Counted from the stretch's first letter, positions 36,659-47,240 are shown. The stretch is 64,000 nucleotides of DNA from Neisseria meningitidis (GCA_923184405.1 OV299793.1:2125410-2189409), one strand, 5' to 3'. Notes: generated by a model from the sequence alone, not told the origin. Program-made: numbers and translations.

Positions 36659-37481
36659 TCAGCGGTCGGTACGCACGCGCACAAACGTGGCGAATTTCGG
36701 CGTGCCTTTCCGCGTAAAGCCACGGTAGCGGTAGGTAATCAGCGTGCCGATTTTAGGCGGGTTATCACGGTCGTTATCCTTGAAGCCGCTGCCAACGCGG
36801 AATTCGCCGTAACAGTTTTTGCAGCCGACCGCGCTCCAACCGTCCGGCGTTTCGCCCTTTGCCCTCATAGTGCCGCGTTACGGTGCATCTGTCGTCGTAT
36901 TGGCTTAGCAGCTTCAATAATTGGCTGCTCCTGCCGCCGCTGTAACGGGATTCGGGCTGACGCAGCATCACGCATCCTGCCGCCCTGCGCTTCGATTTGT
37001 TTTAAAAGTCCATCGCGCGCTGCTGATTGCGCACTTCGATTTGCGGGATGATGGTAATCGGCGCGTTCGGATGCGTTTTCAACCACTGCGTTGTGACTGC
37101 CAAACGTTGGTAGAGATTGCCCTGCGCCTTGGGTACATCGAAAACGTGCAGGCGGATACCGCGCCAGTCTGAAGCAAACAGAACGCACGGTAGCGGAAAT
37201 CTGCTCGAACTGACCGCGTCCGCTATACAATTCGCCGTCCAAAGGATAAGGCGGAAACTGCGCGGTAGAAGCCATAGGCCGGTGTAAATACATATCCCTT
37301 ACCGACTACCAAATGTTTACCGTCCCAATACGCGCGCACGCCGTCGAGTTTCGCTCATCGCCCAGCCCGCAATGTCCTGCCCTTTGCATTCCTGCGCCAG
37401 CATCAAATCCGCCGCGCCTGCTGATGCAGGGATGAAAACCGCCGTAAAATCGGTCGATGCCGCCGATTGTCTTTTAATCAT
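36659..37481 (-). pseudogene. ATP-dependent DNA ligase (periplasmic type), broken
   Basis: Homologue of the small neisserial and Haemophilus ATP-dependent ligase. ADLMLAQECKGQDIAGWAMSE is followed by a deletion that destroys the KLDGVR active-site motif (bases near 37355 leave GAAACTCGACGG). Then come stretches of AQFPPYPLDGELYSGRGQFEQI, GIRLHVFDVPKAQGNLYQRLAV, NAPITIIPQIEVRNQQ and VMLRQPESRYSGGRSSQLLKL, scattered over three frames. The OB-domain end GSGFKDNDRDNPPKIGTLITYRYRGF is intact. At least five frame changes. Without the nucleophilic Lys it would be inactive. Confidence 0.8.
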
Positions 37482-37572
37482 CTGATTACACAAATATCAA
37501 AACGGGCGGCAAACCGCCATAAAACAAACGGCAAACCTGATGCCGTCTGAAAAACCGTTTAGGAACACGCCG

Positions 37573-38205
37573 ATGACCCCACGTTACGAAATCTTCCCGT
37601 TACCCCCTTCCGCCAAAACTGCACCCTGATTTGGGACGACGAAAGCGGCGAAGCCGTCCTGACCGATGTCGGCGGCGACGTGCCGTTCCTGCCGCAAGCG
37701 TTGGCAAACCGCAAACTTACGCTCACGGCAATCTGACTGACGCATCGGCCATCTCGATCACGCGGGCGGCGTGGTCGAAAATGTTGAAAACGCATAAAGT
37801 CCCTGTCCTCGGGCCGCATCCGACGATGAATTCCTGCTCCAACCGCTGCCGCAAACCACCGCGCAATACGGATTTCCTGTCTCGCCCGCCTTTGCGCCGA
37901 ACCGTTGGCTCGAAGAAGCGCGAAACGCTCACGGTCGGACGCTATGCCTTTCAGCGCTGCATATTCCGGGCCATACGCCGGACATATCGTCTTTTATTGT
38001 GCCGAGGCGGAATTGCTGATTGCGGGCGACGTGCTGTTTTACGAAACCATAGGCAGAACTGATTTTCCGCGCGGCAACCACGCCGACTTAATCAATAATA
38101 TCCGCAACAAATTATTCAACCTACCCGAAACCGTGCAAGTTGTCGCCGGACACGGGCGTATGACTATCCATCGGACACGAAAAGCGGCACAATCCGTTTT
38201 TCTAA
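37573..38205 (+). pseudogene. Metallo-beta-lactamase-fold hydrolase (glyoxalase II-like), broken
   Basis: Starts MTPRYEIFPL. Pieces in order: LIWDDESGEAVLTDVGGDVPF, the zinc motif region HLDHAGGVVE (with an extra base breaking THGHLDH), PVLGPHP, DEFLLQPLPQTTAQYGFPVSPAFAPNRWLEE, LHIPGHTP, HIVFYCAEAELLIAGDVLF and GRTDFPRGNH, ending near 38205. At least five frame changes. Family members hydrolyse thioesters such as lactoylglutathione. Confidence 0.8.
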
Positions 38206-38217
38206 CCGCCTTCTCAA

Positions 38218-38262
38218 AAGTCTCCAGACGGCATCATCTGCAACGATGCCGTCTGAAACGCC
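38218..38262. terminator. Inverted uptake-sequence pair
   Basis: CCAGACGGCATCAT and GATGCCGTCTGAAA face each other after the hydrolase and before the convergent rmuC end. Confidence 0.55.
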
Positions 38263-38308
38263 AGACCGCCTAACAGCAACCTTCAGAGCTTACAGTACAG
38301 CCCAGAAC

Positions 38309-40093
38309 TTAATGTTCCGCAAGCGATTTCATCCCGCCCAAAGCCGACAACGCCGTCTGTTTCATTGGAACGCTCGACCAAATCCCGCTGAAGCTGTTTG
38401 CCTGCCTTCACGCCCAACAGACGCAGTTTCTCGGCGCGTCCGACCAGATTCCACGCGCCCCTCGGCAAGTTGATTGAATGCCGTCTGAAAACTGCTTTGC
38501 GCCTGATCGATGCCTTTGCCGACGCTTTCGAGCGTCTGTACGAAGCCGACAAACTCGTCGTACAGCTTGCCGCCTTCGTCCGCAATCGCCAGTGCGTTCT
38601 GATTTTGCTGTTCATTGCGCCAAATATTCGCCACCGTCCTCAAAGTCGCCAGCAGCGTACTGGGGCCGACCAGCATAATCCGTTTGTCGAAACACTCTTG
38701 GAACAATCCCGCGTCATGCTGCAACGCCAGCAGGTAGGCCAATTCGACAGGGATAAACATAAAGACGAAATCCAATGTGTTCACACCTTCCAAATCGGTG
38801 TAATCCTTCAGCGACAAGCCTTTCATGTGTGCACGGATGCTGGCAACGTGTGCCGCCAGTTCGCGTGCCGCCGTATCCGCATCCGCCGCCTGCGTGTAGC
38901 GCATCATAAGCTGTCAGCGAGACCTTGAGTCAATCACAATCTGCTTGCTGTCGGGCAGGTTGACCAAAACGTCGGGCTGGAGGCGGCGCGTGCCGCCGTC
39001 TTCCTCTTTTCGGACGGATGCCGCCTGAACCACATATTCGCGCCCTTTCCGGAGGCCGGAATCGTCCAAAACCGTTTCCAGAAGCAGCTCGCCCCACTAC
39101 CCTGAACCTTGTTCTGCGTGCCGATCAGCGCGTTGGTCAGGGCCTTTGCCTCGCTGTGCAGCTGCGCATCAATCCTTGAAGCCGTTTCAATTCGTTTTCC
39201 AACGTCAGCCGCTCGCGCGATTCTTTATCATAGGTTTGCTCGACCAACTCGCCGAAACCGTGGATGCGTTCGTTTAGCGGGTTCAAAACCTGATGGAGCT
39301 GCTCGCGGTTCTGCTCGGTAAAACGGCGGCTTTTTTCTTCCAAAATCGTGTTGGCAAGATTTTGAAACTGATCGCTCAAGCTCTTGCGCGCCTCGCCCAG
39401 TAAGGACAGCTTCTCTTCAGAAGCAAGGCGTTCCTGTTCGATTTGCGTTGCCAAACGTTCGTTTTCAACCGCCAAACCCTGTGCCTTTTCCTGCAACTCG
39501 GTATGCGACTGCCTCAACCGCTCCGCTTCCGCCTCTTTTTCCTGCAAATGGGCAATCTGTTTTTCGGCTGCAGCAAAACGGTTGCCGACATCGGCAAGGT
39601 CGTTTTGCACGTCGCGGACAGTTTGGCGGCTTTCTTCCAAATCGGTTTCGATTCTTTGGCGGATTTGGCGTTCCAAGGCATATTGGTCGGCAAACGCCTT
39701 CCGTTCCTGTCCGAGCTGCGTTGCCAAACGTTCGTTTTCAACCGCCAAACCCTGTGCCTTTTCCTGCAACTCGATATACGACTGCTTCAGCCGAACCGAT
39801 TCCGCCTCTTTTTCCTGCAAATGGGCAATCTGCTTTTCGGCTGCGGAAAAACGGTTGCCCAAAGCATAATTTTCGTCCTGCAAATGTCAGTATTTCCCGT
39901 CCAAAACGGCCAATTCCGATGCAATTTCTGCGTGTGCCTGTTCGACAAAATCACATCTTGCCGCCTTTTCCGCCAGTTGCGCGTTCAAATCGGCAAACTC
40001 GCCCTGAAACCTGCCCTTCATCAGCAACCATGTAAACAACACGCCCGACACCAACGCCGCCAAAGGCAGCAAAACAGTCATCAGTTCCATCAA
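38309..40093 (-). pseudogene. rmuC: RmuC-family DNA recombination protein
   Basis: One N-terminal membrane anchor (MTVLLPLAALVSGVLFTWLL), a long coiled coil, then the RmuC nuclease-like domain (IVIDSK-type region near 38940, GVNTLDFVFMFIPVELAYL, KRIMLVGPSTLLATLRTVANIWR). TGA at 39887-39889 stands where CGA (Arg) fits. A lost A near 39166 and changes near 39095, 38925 and 38465 break the rest. The coiled coil contains two near-identical about 70-residue units. RmuC limits inversions at short repeats, which is relevant in so repeat-rich a genome. Confidence 0.8.
39430..39870 (-). repeat. Tandem repeat inside rmuC coiled coil
   Basis: The segment coding KQIAHLQEKEAE...LQEKAQGLAVENERLATQ occurs twice (about 39438-39590 and 39717-39865) with near-identical DNA. 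It marks an internal duplication of about 277 bp period. Confidence 0.75.
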
Positions 40094-40385
40094 TCATCCT
40101 AATATTCAAACATTTTCACACCGGACAAAACCGCCACTCATTCCGATTCTACCTGTTTGTTCGACATAGCTCCAAAAAATATAGCGGATTGGCTTTAAAC
40201 CTGTTCGACATCGCCTTACCATGCTGCTTGCGGTTTCAGACCTTTTCCTAATTCAATATCAATCTGCCACAAACCCTGATTAAGTTCCTGATGTCTGACA
40301 TTTTTAGAATGATGCCGTCTGAAATGTTGCAGCTATGTTCAGACGGCATACGGATTTAGGCTTTTCAAACGGCAGGCAAAATGAA

Positions 40386-40417
40386 AAAAGGGCAAACCCT
40401 AAAGGATTTGCCCCTTT
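40386..40417 (-). terminator. petABC terminator
   Basis: GGGCAAATCC and GGGTTTGCCC hairpin followed by TTTTTT on the minus strand, just after petC. Confidence 0.75.
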
Positions 40418-40428
40418 GTTCCAAACGC

Positions 40429-41217
40429 TTAGTGTACGTCTTTCCAATATTCTTTTTTCAGGAAATACGCCAAAGGCAGCATAACCGCAAATAGGAAAAT
40501 CATCACGACATAGCCTATACGTTTGCGTTGCAGTTGTGCAGGTTCGCCCATGTACACAAGGTAATTGACCAAATCGCGTACATATGCGTCGTACTCTTTT
40601 TGGATCACTTTGCCGTTAGGCAGACGGCGGCTGTGCAAACCGGTAGATTCCCAATACAGCTTAGGCTTCATCTCGCCGTGTTCGTCATTTACCATAACCG
40701 GCTGACCTTTGGCATCCAACTCAACGGCTTGAACGCCTTGCTGTTCCCACAACGGGTGGGGCATACCGACTTTATCGAATACAGTATTGTTCCAGCCGCT
40801 CGGACGGGTCGGATCTTTATAGAAGCCGCGCATATAAGCGTAAAGGTAGTCTGCACCTTTGGAACGCGCAATCAATGTCAAATCGGGCGGAGCAGCACCA
40901 AACCATTTTGCCGCATCTTTCGGGTTCATCGCCGAATGCATGACATCGCCGACATTATCGGTGGTAAACATCAGGTTTTTCTTGATTTCTTCGTCAGTCA
41001 AACCGATGTCTTTCAAACGGTTGAAACGCATACCGCTTGCCGAGTGGCAGGACAGGCAATAGTTGGTAAAGATTTGTGCGCCGCGCTGCAGGCTGACTTG
41101 GTCGCGCAAATCGATATCGACTTTCTCATAGTGTGCATGACCGCCCGAAGCAAATGCCGCACCCATGGGTACTGCCAACAGCAAGGCAGCAAACCAATTT
41201 TTCATAGCTTGTTTCAT
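40429..41217 (-). CDS. petC: Cytochrome c1 of the bc1 complex
   Basis: Intact 262 codons. Signal-anchor MKQAMKNWFAALLLAVPMGAAFAS, heme-binding CLSCHSASG (CxxCH), axial Met region near GMPHPLWE, and a C-terminal anchor RIGYVVMIFLFAVMLPLAYFLKKEYWKD. Passes electrons from the Rieske centre to c-type cytochromes on the periplasmic side. The downstream start MKQ (41217) is preferred over the upstream Met at 41232. Last gene of petABC. Confidence 0.93.
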   Translation of the reverse strand: MKQAMKNWFAALLLAVPMGAAFASGGHAHYEKVDIDLRDQVSLQRGAQIFTNYCLSCHSASGMRFNRLKDIGLTDEEIKKNLMFTTDNVGDVMHSAMNPKDAAKWFGAAPPDLTLIARSKGADYLYAYMRGFYKDPTRPSGWNNTVFDKVGMPHPLWEQQGVQAVELDAKGQPVMVNDEHGEMKPKLYWESTGLHSRRLPNGKVIQKEYDAYVRDLVNYLVYMGEPAQLQRKRIGYVVMIFLFAVMLPLAYFLKKEYWKDVH

Positions 41218-41231
41218 TTTGACTGCCCTCA

Positions 41232-42578
41232 TCAGATGTTGGTTGCAAACAGGTAAGCACCCACGGCGGTAATGCCGACGTAAACAAAGAACATGATTTT
41301 TGTTTGGCGGTGCTCATGGTTACGCGTTCGGGAGCCAGTTTGTTTTTATCCAGCTTGGTATAGAACGGCATACCCAGGAAGAATGCGAAATAGACGAAGG
41401 ACAGGATGCGCGCGACCAAAGTACGCGTATCGGTTGCCACCATCGCGCCCAAAATACCCAAACCGATAAAGGAAATGATGAACAAGACCAATGCGGTTTT
41501 GAAAATCGGACCGCGGTAACGGACGGATTTCACCTCGCCCCTATCCAGCCAAGGCAGCAGGGCAATCAACACGACCGCCGCGCCCATACCGATTACACCC
41601 CAAACCTGCGTTCCCAAGAACGAGGGAATCGCACGCAAAATGGCGTAGAACGGTGTGAAATACCATACCGGCGCAATGTGCGGGGGTGTTTTCAGCGCAT
41701 TTGCCGCATCGAAGTTCGGCGCTTCGAGGAAGTAGCCGCCGCCTTCCGGTGCGAAGAACAATACGGCACAGAAGACAATCAGGAATACAACCACACCCAA
41801 GATGTCTTTAACGGTATAGTAAGGATGGAATGGGATACCGTCGCGCGGGATACCGTTTTCGTCTTTGTTTTTCTTGATTTCAACGCCGTCAGGGTTGTTA
41901 GAACCCACTTCGTGCAGGGCGATGATGTGCGCCACAACCAAGCCGAGCAATACCAGAGGTACCGCGATAACGTGCAGGGCAAAGAAACGGTTCAGGGTAA
42001 CGTCGGAAACGTTGAAGTCGCCGCGAATCCAAGTGGACAAATCCGGACCGATAACAGGGATGGCGGAGAACAGGTTAATAATTACCTGCGCCCCCAAAAG
42101 GACATCTGACCCCAAGGCAGCAGGTAGCCCATAAAGGCTTCCGCCATCAATGCCAAGAAAATCAGAGAACCGAAAATCCACACCAACTCACGGGGTTTTT
42201 TGTACGAACCGTAAATCAAACCACGGAACATGTGCAGATAAACAACAATGAAGAAGAAAGATGCGCCGATGGAATGCATGTAGCGGATAATCCAACCGCC
42301 GGACACGTCGCGCATGATGTACTCGACTGCAGTAAAGGCAGCAGGCAGATGGTAGGCGTTCAGGTTGCCGTCGGGTTTGTAGTTCATGGTCAGGAAAATG
42401 CCGCTGACGATTTGAATCACGAGGACAAGCAGGGCCAAAGAGCCGAAGTAGTACCAAAATTAAAGTTTTTCGGTGCGTAGTATTGAGCCAAATGCTCATT
42501 CCACATTTTAGACAGGGGGAAACGAGCGTCCATCCAGCCTAACAATGCTTTTGCTTTGCTATTGGTTTGGTTTGCCAT
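41232..42578 (-). CDS. petB: Cytochrome b of the bc1 complex (three single-base losses)
   Basis: About 449 residues, eight-plus membrane helices. Heme b His pairs are visible ([22 protein letters not shown] and [26 protein letters not shown]), as is the Qo PEWY-like position (here [13 protein letters not shown]). Losses in homopolymers near 42456-42459, 42105 and 41297-41301 separate the N-terminus ([20 protein letters not shown]), the body and the last 15 residues. The bc1 complex is central to neisserial respiration, so these are suspect as errors. Confidence 0.9.
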
Positions 42579-42596
42579 AATTATCGTTCCTTATTC

Positions 42597-43178
42597 TTAG
42601 TCTTCGCCCACCAAGATAGTTGTGTCGCTCAAGTATTTATATGGCGGGACAACCAGGTTGGTCGGGGCAGGAACACCTTTATATACGCGGTCGACCAAGT
42701 CGAATTTCGAACCGTGGCAGGGGCAGAAGAAGCCGCCTTTCCAGTCTGCACCCAAATCGGCGGGGGCAATGTCGGGACGGAAGGTGGGCGAGCAGCCCAA
42801 ATGGGTGCAGATACCGATGGCGACAAGGATGTTCGGCTTAATCGAACGGGTCTCGTTTTTAGCATACTCCGGCTGCTGTTCCGCATCGGAATTGGGATCG
42901 GTAAGTTCGCCGTTCAGGCCTTTCAGGTCTTTAAGCTGCTGATCTGTACGGTTGAGCACCCAAATCGGTTTGCCTTGCCACTCGGCGGTCAGCAGCTGAC
43001 CCGCTTCGATTTTACTGACATCCACCTCGACGGCAGCATAGGCGGCCTTGGCTTTTTCCGAAGGGAAAAAACTGGCCACAAACGGCGTTGCCACACCCAA
43101 TGCTGCCACTCCGCCCGCGCCGCAGGTCGCGAGTGTCAGGAAACGGCGGCGGCCGTTGTTGATTTCTTGATTATCCAT
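42597..43178 (-). CDS. petA: Rieske iron-sulfur protein of the bc1 complex
   Basis: Intact 193 codons. Tat-type N-terminus NNGRRRFLTLATCGAGGVAALG with membrane anchor, then the 2Fe-2S ligands CTHLGC and CPCHGS (about residues 128-150). First gene of petABC, 18 bp before petB. Confidence 0.94.
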   Translation of the reverse strand: MDNQEINNGRRRFLTLATCGAGGVAALGVATPFVASFFPSEKAKAAYAAVEVDVSKIEAGQLLTAEWQGKPIWVLNRTDQQLKDLKGLNGELTDPNSDAEQQPEYAKNETRSIKPNILVAIGICTHLGCSPTFRPDIAPADLGADWKGGFFCPCHGSKFDLVDRVYKGVPAPTNLVVPPYKYLSDTTILVGED

Positions 43179-43300
43179 TATTCAGTCGTCCTAATATTTT
43201 GGGAATACCGAGCCATTAAACGTTGCAATTTTACCCAGTTTGCAGTGATACTCAAAGCATTATTTAAAATAAGGTAAAGTTTTATGATATTTCTCAAGAC

Positions 43301-44047
43301 TCAAGCCGGATTGTTTTCGTCAAAATGGCACACTTCCAACCCGAAAACCTCTGCCGCCGATTCTGCCAGCGCGCGTACGCCGTAACGTTCCGTCGCGTGA
43401 TGCCCTGCCGAAATGAAAGCCGTACCCGTTTCATTGGCAAGGTGGTATTGGGCTTCGGAAATTTCCCCGTCAAATACAGATCGACACCTTCGTCTATTGC
43501 CGTCTGAAAAAACCCCTGCGCCCCGCCGCTGCACCATGCAACCCGTCGGATTTCGCGTTCGGGCTTGCCGATGACGACAGGCTTACGTTGCAAAACTGTT
43601 TCAATATGCGCCGCCAATGCGCCGAGTGTCTTGGCTTGTTTCAGGCTGCCCGAGTTGAGCAGGTTTTGTTCGCCGAACCGTTTTTCTGTCGCAAAACCCA
43701 ATCTGTCGGCGAGTTGGGCATTGTTGCCCAGTGTGGGATGTGCATCCAGGGCAGATGGTAGCCTGCCATATTGATGTCGTGCCGTAACAGTGCGGCAATC
43801 CGTTCTTTTTCCAACCAGTAACGGTCGGCAACTCGTTTTTCCGGAACATACCGTGATGTACCAAAAGCAAATCTGCCTTCTGCTCCACAGCAAAATCAAT
43901 CGCTGCCCTGCTTGCCGTTACCGACGTAACGATTTTCCTGATATATTCCCTCCTTTCAACCTGCAAACCGTTAGGGGCGTAATCTTTAAACAACGCTGTC
44001 TGCAATGTTTCATTACACCAAGTCAGAAAATCCCTGCGCAATACCAT
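43301..44047 (-). CDS. NIF3/DUF34-family metal-binding protein (three frameshifts)
   Basis: Starts MVLRRDFLTWCNETLQT. Metal-binding ADLLLVHHGMF (HH at about residue 64) and the C-terminal SAGHHATERYGVRAL are present. Losses of A near 43808, C near 43755 and C near 43475 split it into three frames (LDAHPTLGNNAQLADRLGFA, then LANETGTAFISAGHHATE). The family function is unsettled: GTP cyclohydrolase-like, or NAD-intermediate related. Confidence 0.82.
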
Positions 44048-44175
44048 CTTTTTCCTAATCGCTTTAAACAAGCGGGCATTCTAATCGCAAAATGTCCGAA
44101 TTCACATTTTTCCGATTTGCACCCGCATATGAATTATTTTAATATGCGCCGGCTCAATATGCCGTCTGAAACCTC

Positions 44176-45106
44176 ATGGATTCCATCATCGAACTGCGCC
44201 ACCTCAAGACCCTGCTGGCACTTGAAGAAACCGGCAGCGTCTCCCTTGCCGCCAAACGGGTTTTCCTTACCCAATCTGCACTTTCCCACCAAATCCGTAT
44301 GCTTGAAAACCACTACGGCGCACCGTTGTTCGAACGAAAATCCACGCCCTTGCGCTTTACCCCGGTTGGAGAAAGGCTGTTACGCCTCGCTCACGACCTG
44401 TTGCCTCAAGTTACCGATGCAGAACGTGATTTGGCACGCATTATAGAAGGAGAGGCAGGAGAATTGCGGATTGCCGTCGAATGCCATACCTGTTTCGACT
44501 GGCTCATGCCCGCAATGGGCGAATTCCGCCCGATATGGCCCTAAATCGAATTGGATATCGTATCGGGATTCCAAGCGGACCCTATCGGACTGCTGCTGCA
44601 ACACCGTGCCGACCTTGCCATTGTTTCCGAAGCGGAAAAACAAAACGGTATTTCTTTCCAACCGCTGTTTGCCTACGAAATGGTCGGCATTTGCGCACCG
44701 GACCATCCGCTTGCCGCCAAAACCGTCCGGAAACCCGAAGACTTTATCGAGGAAACCCTGATTACTTATCCCGTTCCCGACGAGATGCTGGATTTGCCCA
44801 AAAAAATCCTGATTCCGAAAAACATCAACCCGCCGCGCCGACACAGCGAGCTGACCATCGCCATTATCCAACTGGTTGCACAGCAGACGCGGCATTGCCG
44901 CCCTTCCCTATTGGACAGTCATGCCCTACCTTGAAAAAGGCTATGCCGTTCACCGACAGATTACTGCCGACGGATTGCAAAGCAAACTGTATGCCGCCAT
45001 CCGTACCGAAGATACGGACAAGAGCTATCTGAACAATTTTTGCCAAATCATACGCGAACGCGGTTTTGCAGATTTGCCCGGACTGAGCGAACTGGAAACG
45101 GTCTGA
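44176..45106 (+). CDS. metR: MetR-like LysR-type transcriptional regulator (one stop, one frameshift)
   Basis: About 310 codons. Winged helix-turn-helix IIELRHLKTLLALEETGSVSLAAKRVFLTQSALSHQIR (residues 3-40), then a LysR effector domain (LRIAVECHTCFDWLMPAM, LDIVSGFQADPIGLLLQHRADLAIVSE). TAA at 44542-44544 replaces a Gln, and an extra base near 44880 shifts the last 60 residues (RRGIAALPYWTVMPYLEKGY). MetR controls methionine synthesis in response to homocysteine. Confidence 0.82.
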
Positions 45107-45149
45107 CCACTTATTCAACCATACCCGGCAGTTTTTCTATTTTTTCATG

Positions 45150-45254
45150 TATGGTGGATTAACCAAAACCAGTACAGCGTTGCCTCGCCTTGCCATACTA
45201 TTTGTACTGTCTGCGGCTTCGTCGCCTTGTCCTGATTTTTGTTAATCCACTATA
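45150..45254. repeat. Correia element, short form
   Basis: 105 bp with TATGGTGGATTAAC and GTTAATCCACTATA ends. It lacks the central about 50 bp found in the 155-bp form. Confidence 0.85.
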
Positions 45255-45319
45255 CTGTTTTTGATTTTTGCCCAATCTGTAATCTTTAGATTGCCAATGG
45301 GAAACCGTCTAATACAAAT

Positions 45320-45349
45320 AAAAAACCCTGCGATAAGCAGGGTTTTTTG
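45320..45349 (-). terminator. rplM-rpsI terminator
   Basis: AAAAAACCCTGC and GCAGGGTTTTTT hairpin 12 bp after the rpsI stop. Confidence 0.85.
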
Positions 45350-45360
45350 AATTTCCAACA

Positions 45361-45751
45361 TTAACGTTTGGAGAATTGTTTTGCACGGCGTGCTTTGCGC
45401 AGACCCGGTTTTTACGTTCGACTTCGCGGGCATCGCGAGTAACTAAACCGACTTGAGACAAGGCGGGTTTCAACGCGGCATCGAAGTCGATCAGGGCACG
45501 GGTAATGCCGTGGCGGATTGCGCCGACTGGCCGTTTTCGCCGCCGCCAACAACATTGACTTTGATGTCGAAAGATTCGGCGCTTTCAGTCAGAACCAAGC
45601 GTTGGCGAACAACCATTCGGCTGGTTTCGCGTGCGAAGAATTCGTCAACAGGACGGCCGTTTACGATGATTTGACCTGTACCTTTAATCAGGAATACACG
45701 AGCCACTGAACTTTTGCGGCGGCCTGTGCCGTAGTAGTATTTACCGTTCAC
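45361..45751 (-). CDS. rpsI: Ribosomal protein S9 (two single-base losses)
   Basis: 130-residue S9. [26 protein letters not shown] and [12 protein letters not shown] are in frame. After a lost base near 45525, [19 protein letters not shown] and [12 protein letters not shown] follow, then another loss in the T run at 45409-45413 before [15 protein letters not shown]. Total equals 393 minus 2. S9 is needed in every cell, so this is strong evidence of sequence error. Confidence 0.93.
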
Positions 45752-45760
45752 GTCGCGTCC

Positions 45761-46190
45761 TTATTTCAGTTCCAAAACTTTGGGTTGTTGCGCAGCATGG
45801 GCGTGTTCCGCACCCGCATACACTTTCAGTTTTTTAATCATGGCGTAACCCAAGGGACCTTTGGGCAGCATACCTTTTACAGCTTGTTCCAAAGCGCGGC
45901 CCGGGAATTGCTCTTGCATTTCGCGGAAAGTGCGTTCGTAGATACCGCCCGGGAAACCGGAATGGCGGAAGTATTTTTATCTTCGAATTTGGCACCAGTT
46001 ACACGCAGTTTGTCCGCATTGATAAAAATGATGTAATCGCCGGTATCGACGTGGGGGTGTATTCAGGTTTGTGTTTGCCACGCAGACGGCTGGCGACTTC
46101 GGCTGCAACGCGACCCAAGACTTTGTCTTGGGCATCGATGACGAACCATTCGCGCTTCACCTCGTGGGGTTTCGCTGAAAAGGTTTTCAT
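45761..46190 (-). CDS. rplM: Ribosomal protein L13 (two single-base losses)
   Basis: 143-residue L13. [43 protein letters not shown], then a G-run at 46053-46057 (plus strand) that is one short, then [24 protein letters not shown], another loss at 45974-45978, then [42 protein letters not shown]. Operon with rpsI, 9 bp spacing. Confidence 0.93.
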
Positions 46191-46335
46191 AGTGGAAATC
46201 CAAATAGATATAGAAAGTTGTAAATTTTAAAGACAGGATTCGATTTTGTCAATCGCATTACCGCGTTACGGAAGGATTTTCCGGATTTCGGCAGACTGCA
46301 TACTGCTTTTTCGGGCGGGGCGGCGGCCAATGTGA

Positions 46336-46525
46336 AAAACCGCATCGTTGCGATGCGGTTTTGAATGGGAATCCCGCGAGAGCCGTTTCGGCCGAATCCG
46401 CTTGAACCTTGCTGACAAGGCGGCTGCCTCGGGTAGTTTCGGGTGCGTCCGCAAAAGGACGCTCGCGCCCACTACTGCTCCCGGCAACCTTAAGCGAACT
46501 TATTGGTTCAAAGGAATATATGCCT
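46336..46525 (-). ncRNA. ssrS: Probable 6S RNA (SsrS)
   Basis: About 150-190 nt between zapA and rplM on the minus strand, without a coding frame, ending in a terminator hairpin (46336-46362). zapA-ssrS is a conserved linkage in Proteobacteria. The region folds back on itself: GCCGGGAGCAGTAG with CTACCCGAGGCAGC, GCGTCCTTTTGCGGACGC as an apical hairpin, and GGTTCAAGCGG. 6S RNA binds sigma70 RNA polymerase in stationary phase. Exact ends are estimates. Confidence 0.65.
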
Positions 46526-46551
46526 TCGCGGACACCGCAGGGAAAAAGGGG

Positions 46552-46856
46552 TTATTCCTGCGCCAAGCGGGATAGTGCTTTTTGGCAGGCGTTGTCCATA
46601 TCGGCTATTTTACGCGCAAAATCGCCGATTGCCAAATCGCCGCCGTTCAGGGAGGTTTTCAACAGGTCGTGGACGACGTTGAGCGCGGCCATAATGACGA
46701 TTTTTCGCTGTCCGCGACGCGTCCGCCTTCGCGGATGGCTTCGGCTTTGCCGTTGAGCATTCCGACTGCCTGCAACAGTGTGTCTTTTTCTTCTGTTGGC
46801 GTGTTGACGGTCAGCCGGGCGTGCATGACTTCGATGTGGACTTGTTCGATGTTCAT
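46552..46856 (-). CDS. zapA: Cell division protein ZapA (one single-base loss)
   Basis: ZapA bundles FtsZ filaments. MNIEQVHIEVMHARLTVNTPTEEKDTLLQAVGMLN and EAIREGGRVADSEK, then the T run at 46701-46705 (plus strand) is one short and the coiled-coil end (VIMAALNVVHDLLK-like, GDLAIGDFARKIADMDNACQKAL) continues in another frame. 101 residues minus one base. Confidence 0.88.
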
Positions 46857-46866
46857 CCTTTAATCC

Positions 46867-47196
46867 TTATTGCTGCGTTTCCTGCCATTCGGGGAGGCGC
46901 GCTGCCAGTGCGCTGATTTTTTCCCTGCTCTGTTCGAGCAGGCTGCGGTATCGTGTATTTTCTTCTGTCAGGCTGTCGATTTTGTTTTGCAGGTCTTCTT
47001 TGAGTTTGCCGACTTGGACGAGCAGGGCTTCGCTGAGTTCGTCGACGGCGGTTTCGTGTTCGAGTTTTTGCCGCTCGTGCGCCCGTTTGAGTTCGGCGAC
47101 GGTTTCTTTGAGGCGGCGGTTTTCGCTGACGAGGGTTTCGAATTTTTGTACCAGCGTATAAACGCTGCTTTCGAGTTTTTCGATATTTTGTTTCAT
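46867..47196 (-). CDS. Coiled-coil protein, ZapB-like
   Basis: Intact 109 codons, almost entirely heptads (LESSVYTLVQKFETLVSENRRLKETVAELKRAHERQKLE...). It precedes zapA by 10 bp in the same operon, so a role in cell division similar to ZapB is likely but unproven from sequence alone. Confidence 0.75.
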   Translation of the reverse strand: MKQNIEKLESSVYTLVQKFETLVSENRRLKETVAELKRAHERQKLEHETAVDELSEALLVQVGKLKEDLQNKIDSLTEENTRYRSLLEQSREKISALAARLPEWQETQQ

Positions 47197-47208
47197 AACC
47201 TTACCTGT

Positions 47209-47240
47209 CCGTATGCCGTCTGAAAGCTTCAGACGGCATC
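47209..47240. terminator. Inverted uptake-sequence terminator
   Basis: ATGCCGTCTGAAAGC and GCTTCAGACGGCAT hairpin between gpsA and the zapB-like gene. Confidence 0.65.

Noticed and set aside
38398..38928. A 176-codon plus-strand frame opposite rmuC
   Set aside because: rmuC motifs (IMLVGPSTLLATLRTV and others) on the minus strand explain the region.
40528..41256. A 242-codon frame opposite petC
   Set aside because: petC is intact on the minus strand with CxxCH and membrane anchors; the antisense frame is a shadow.
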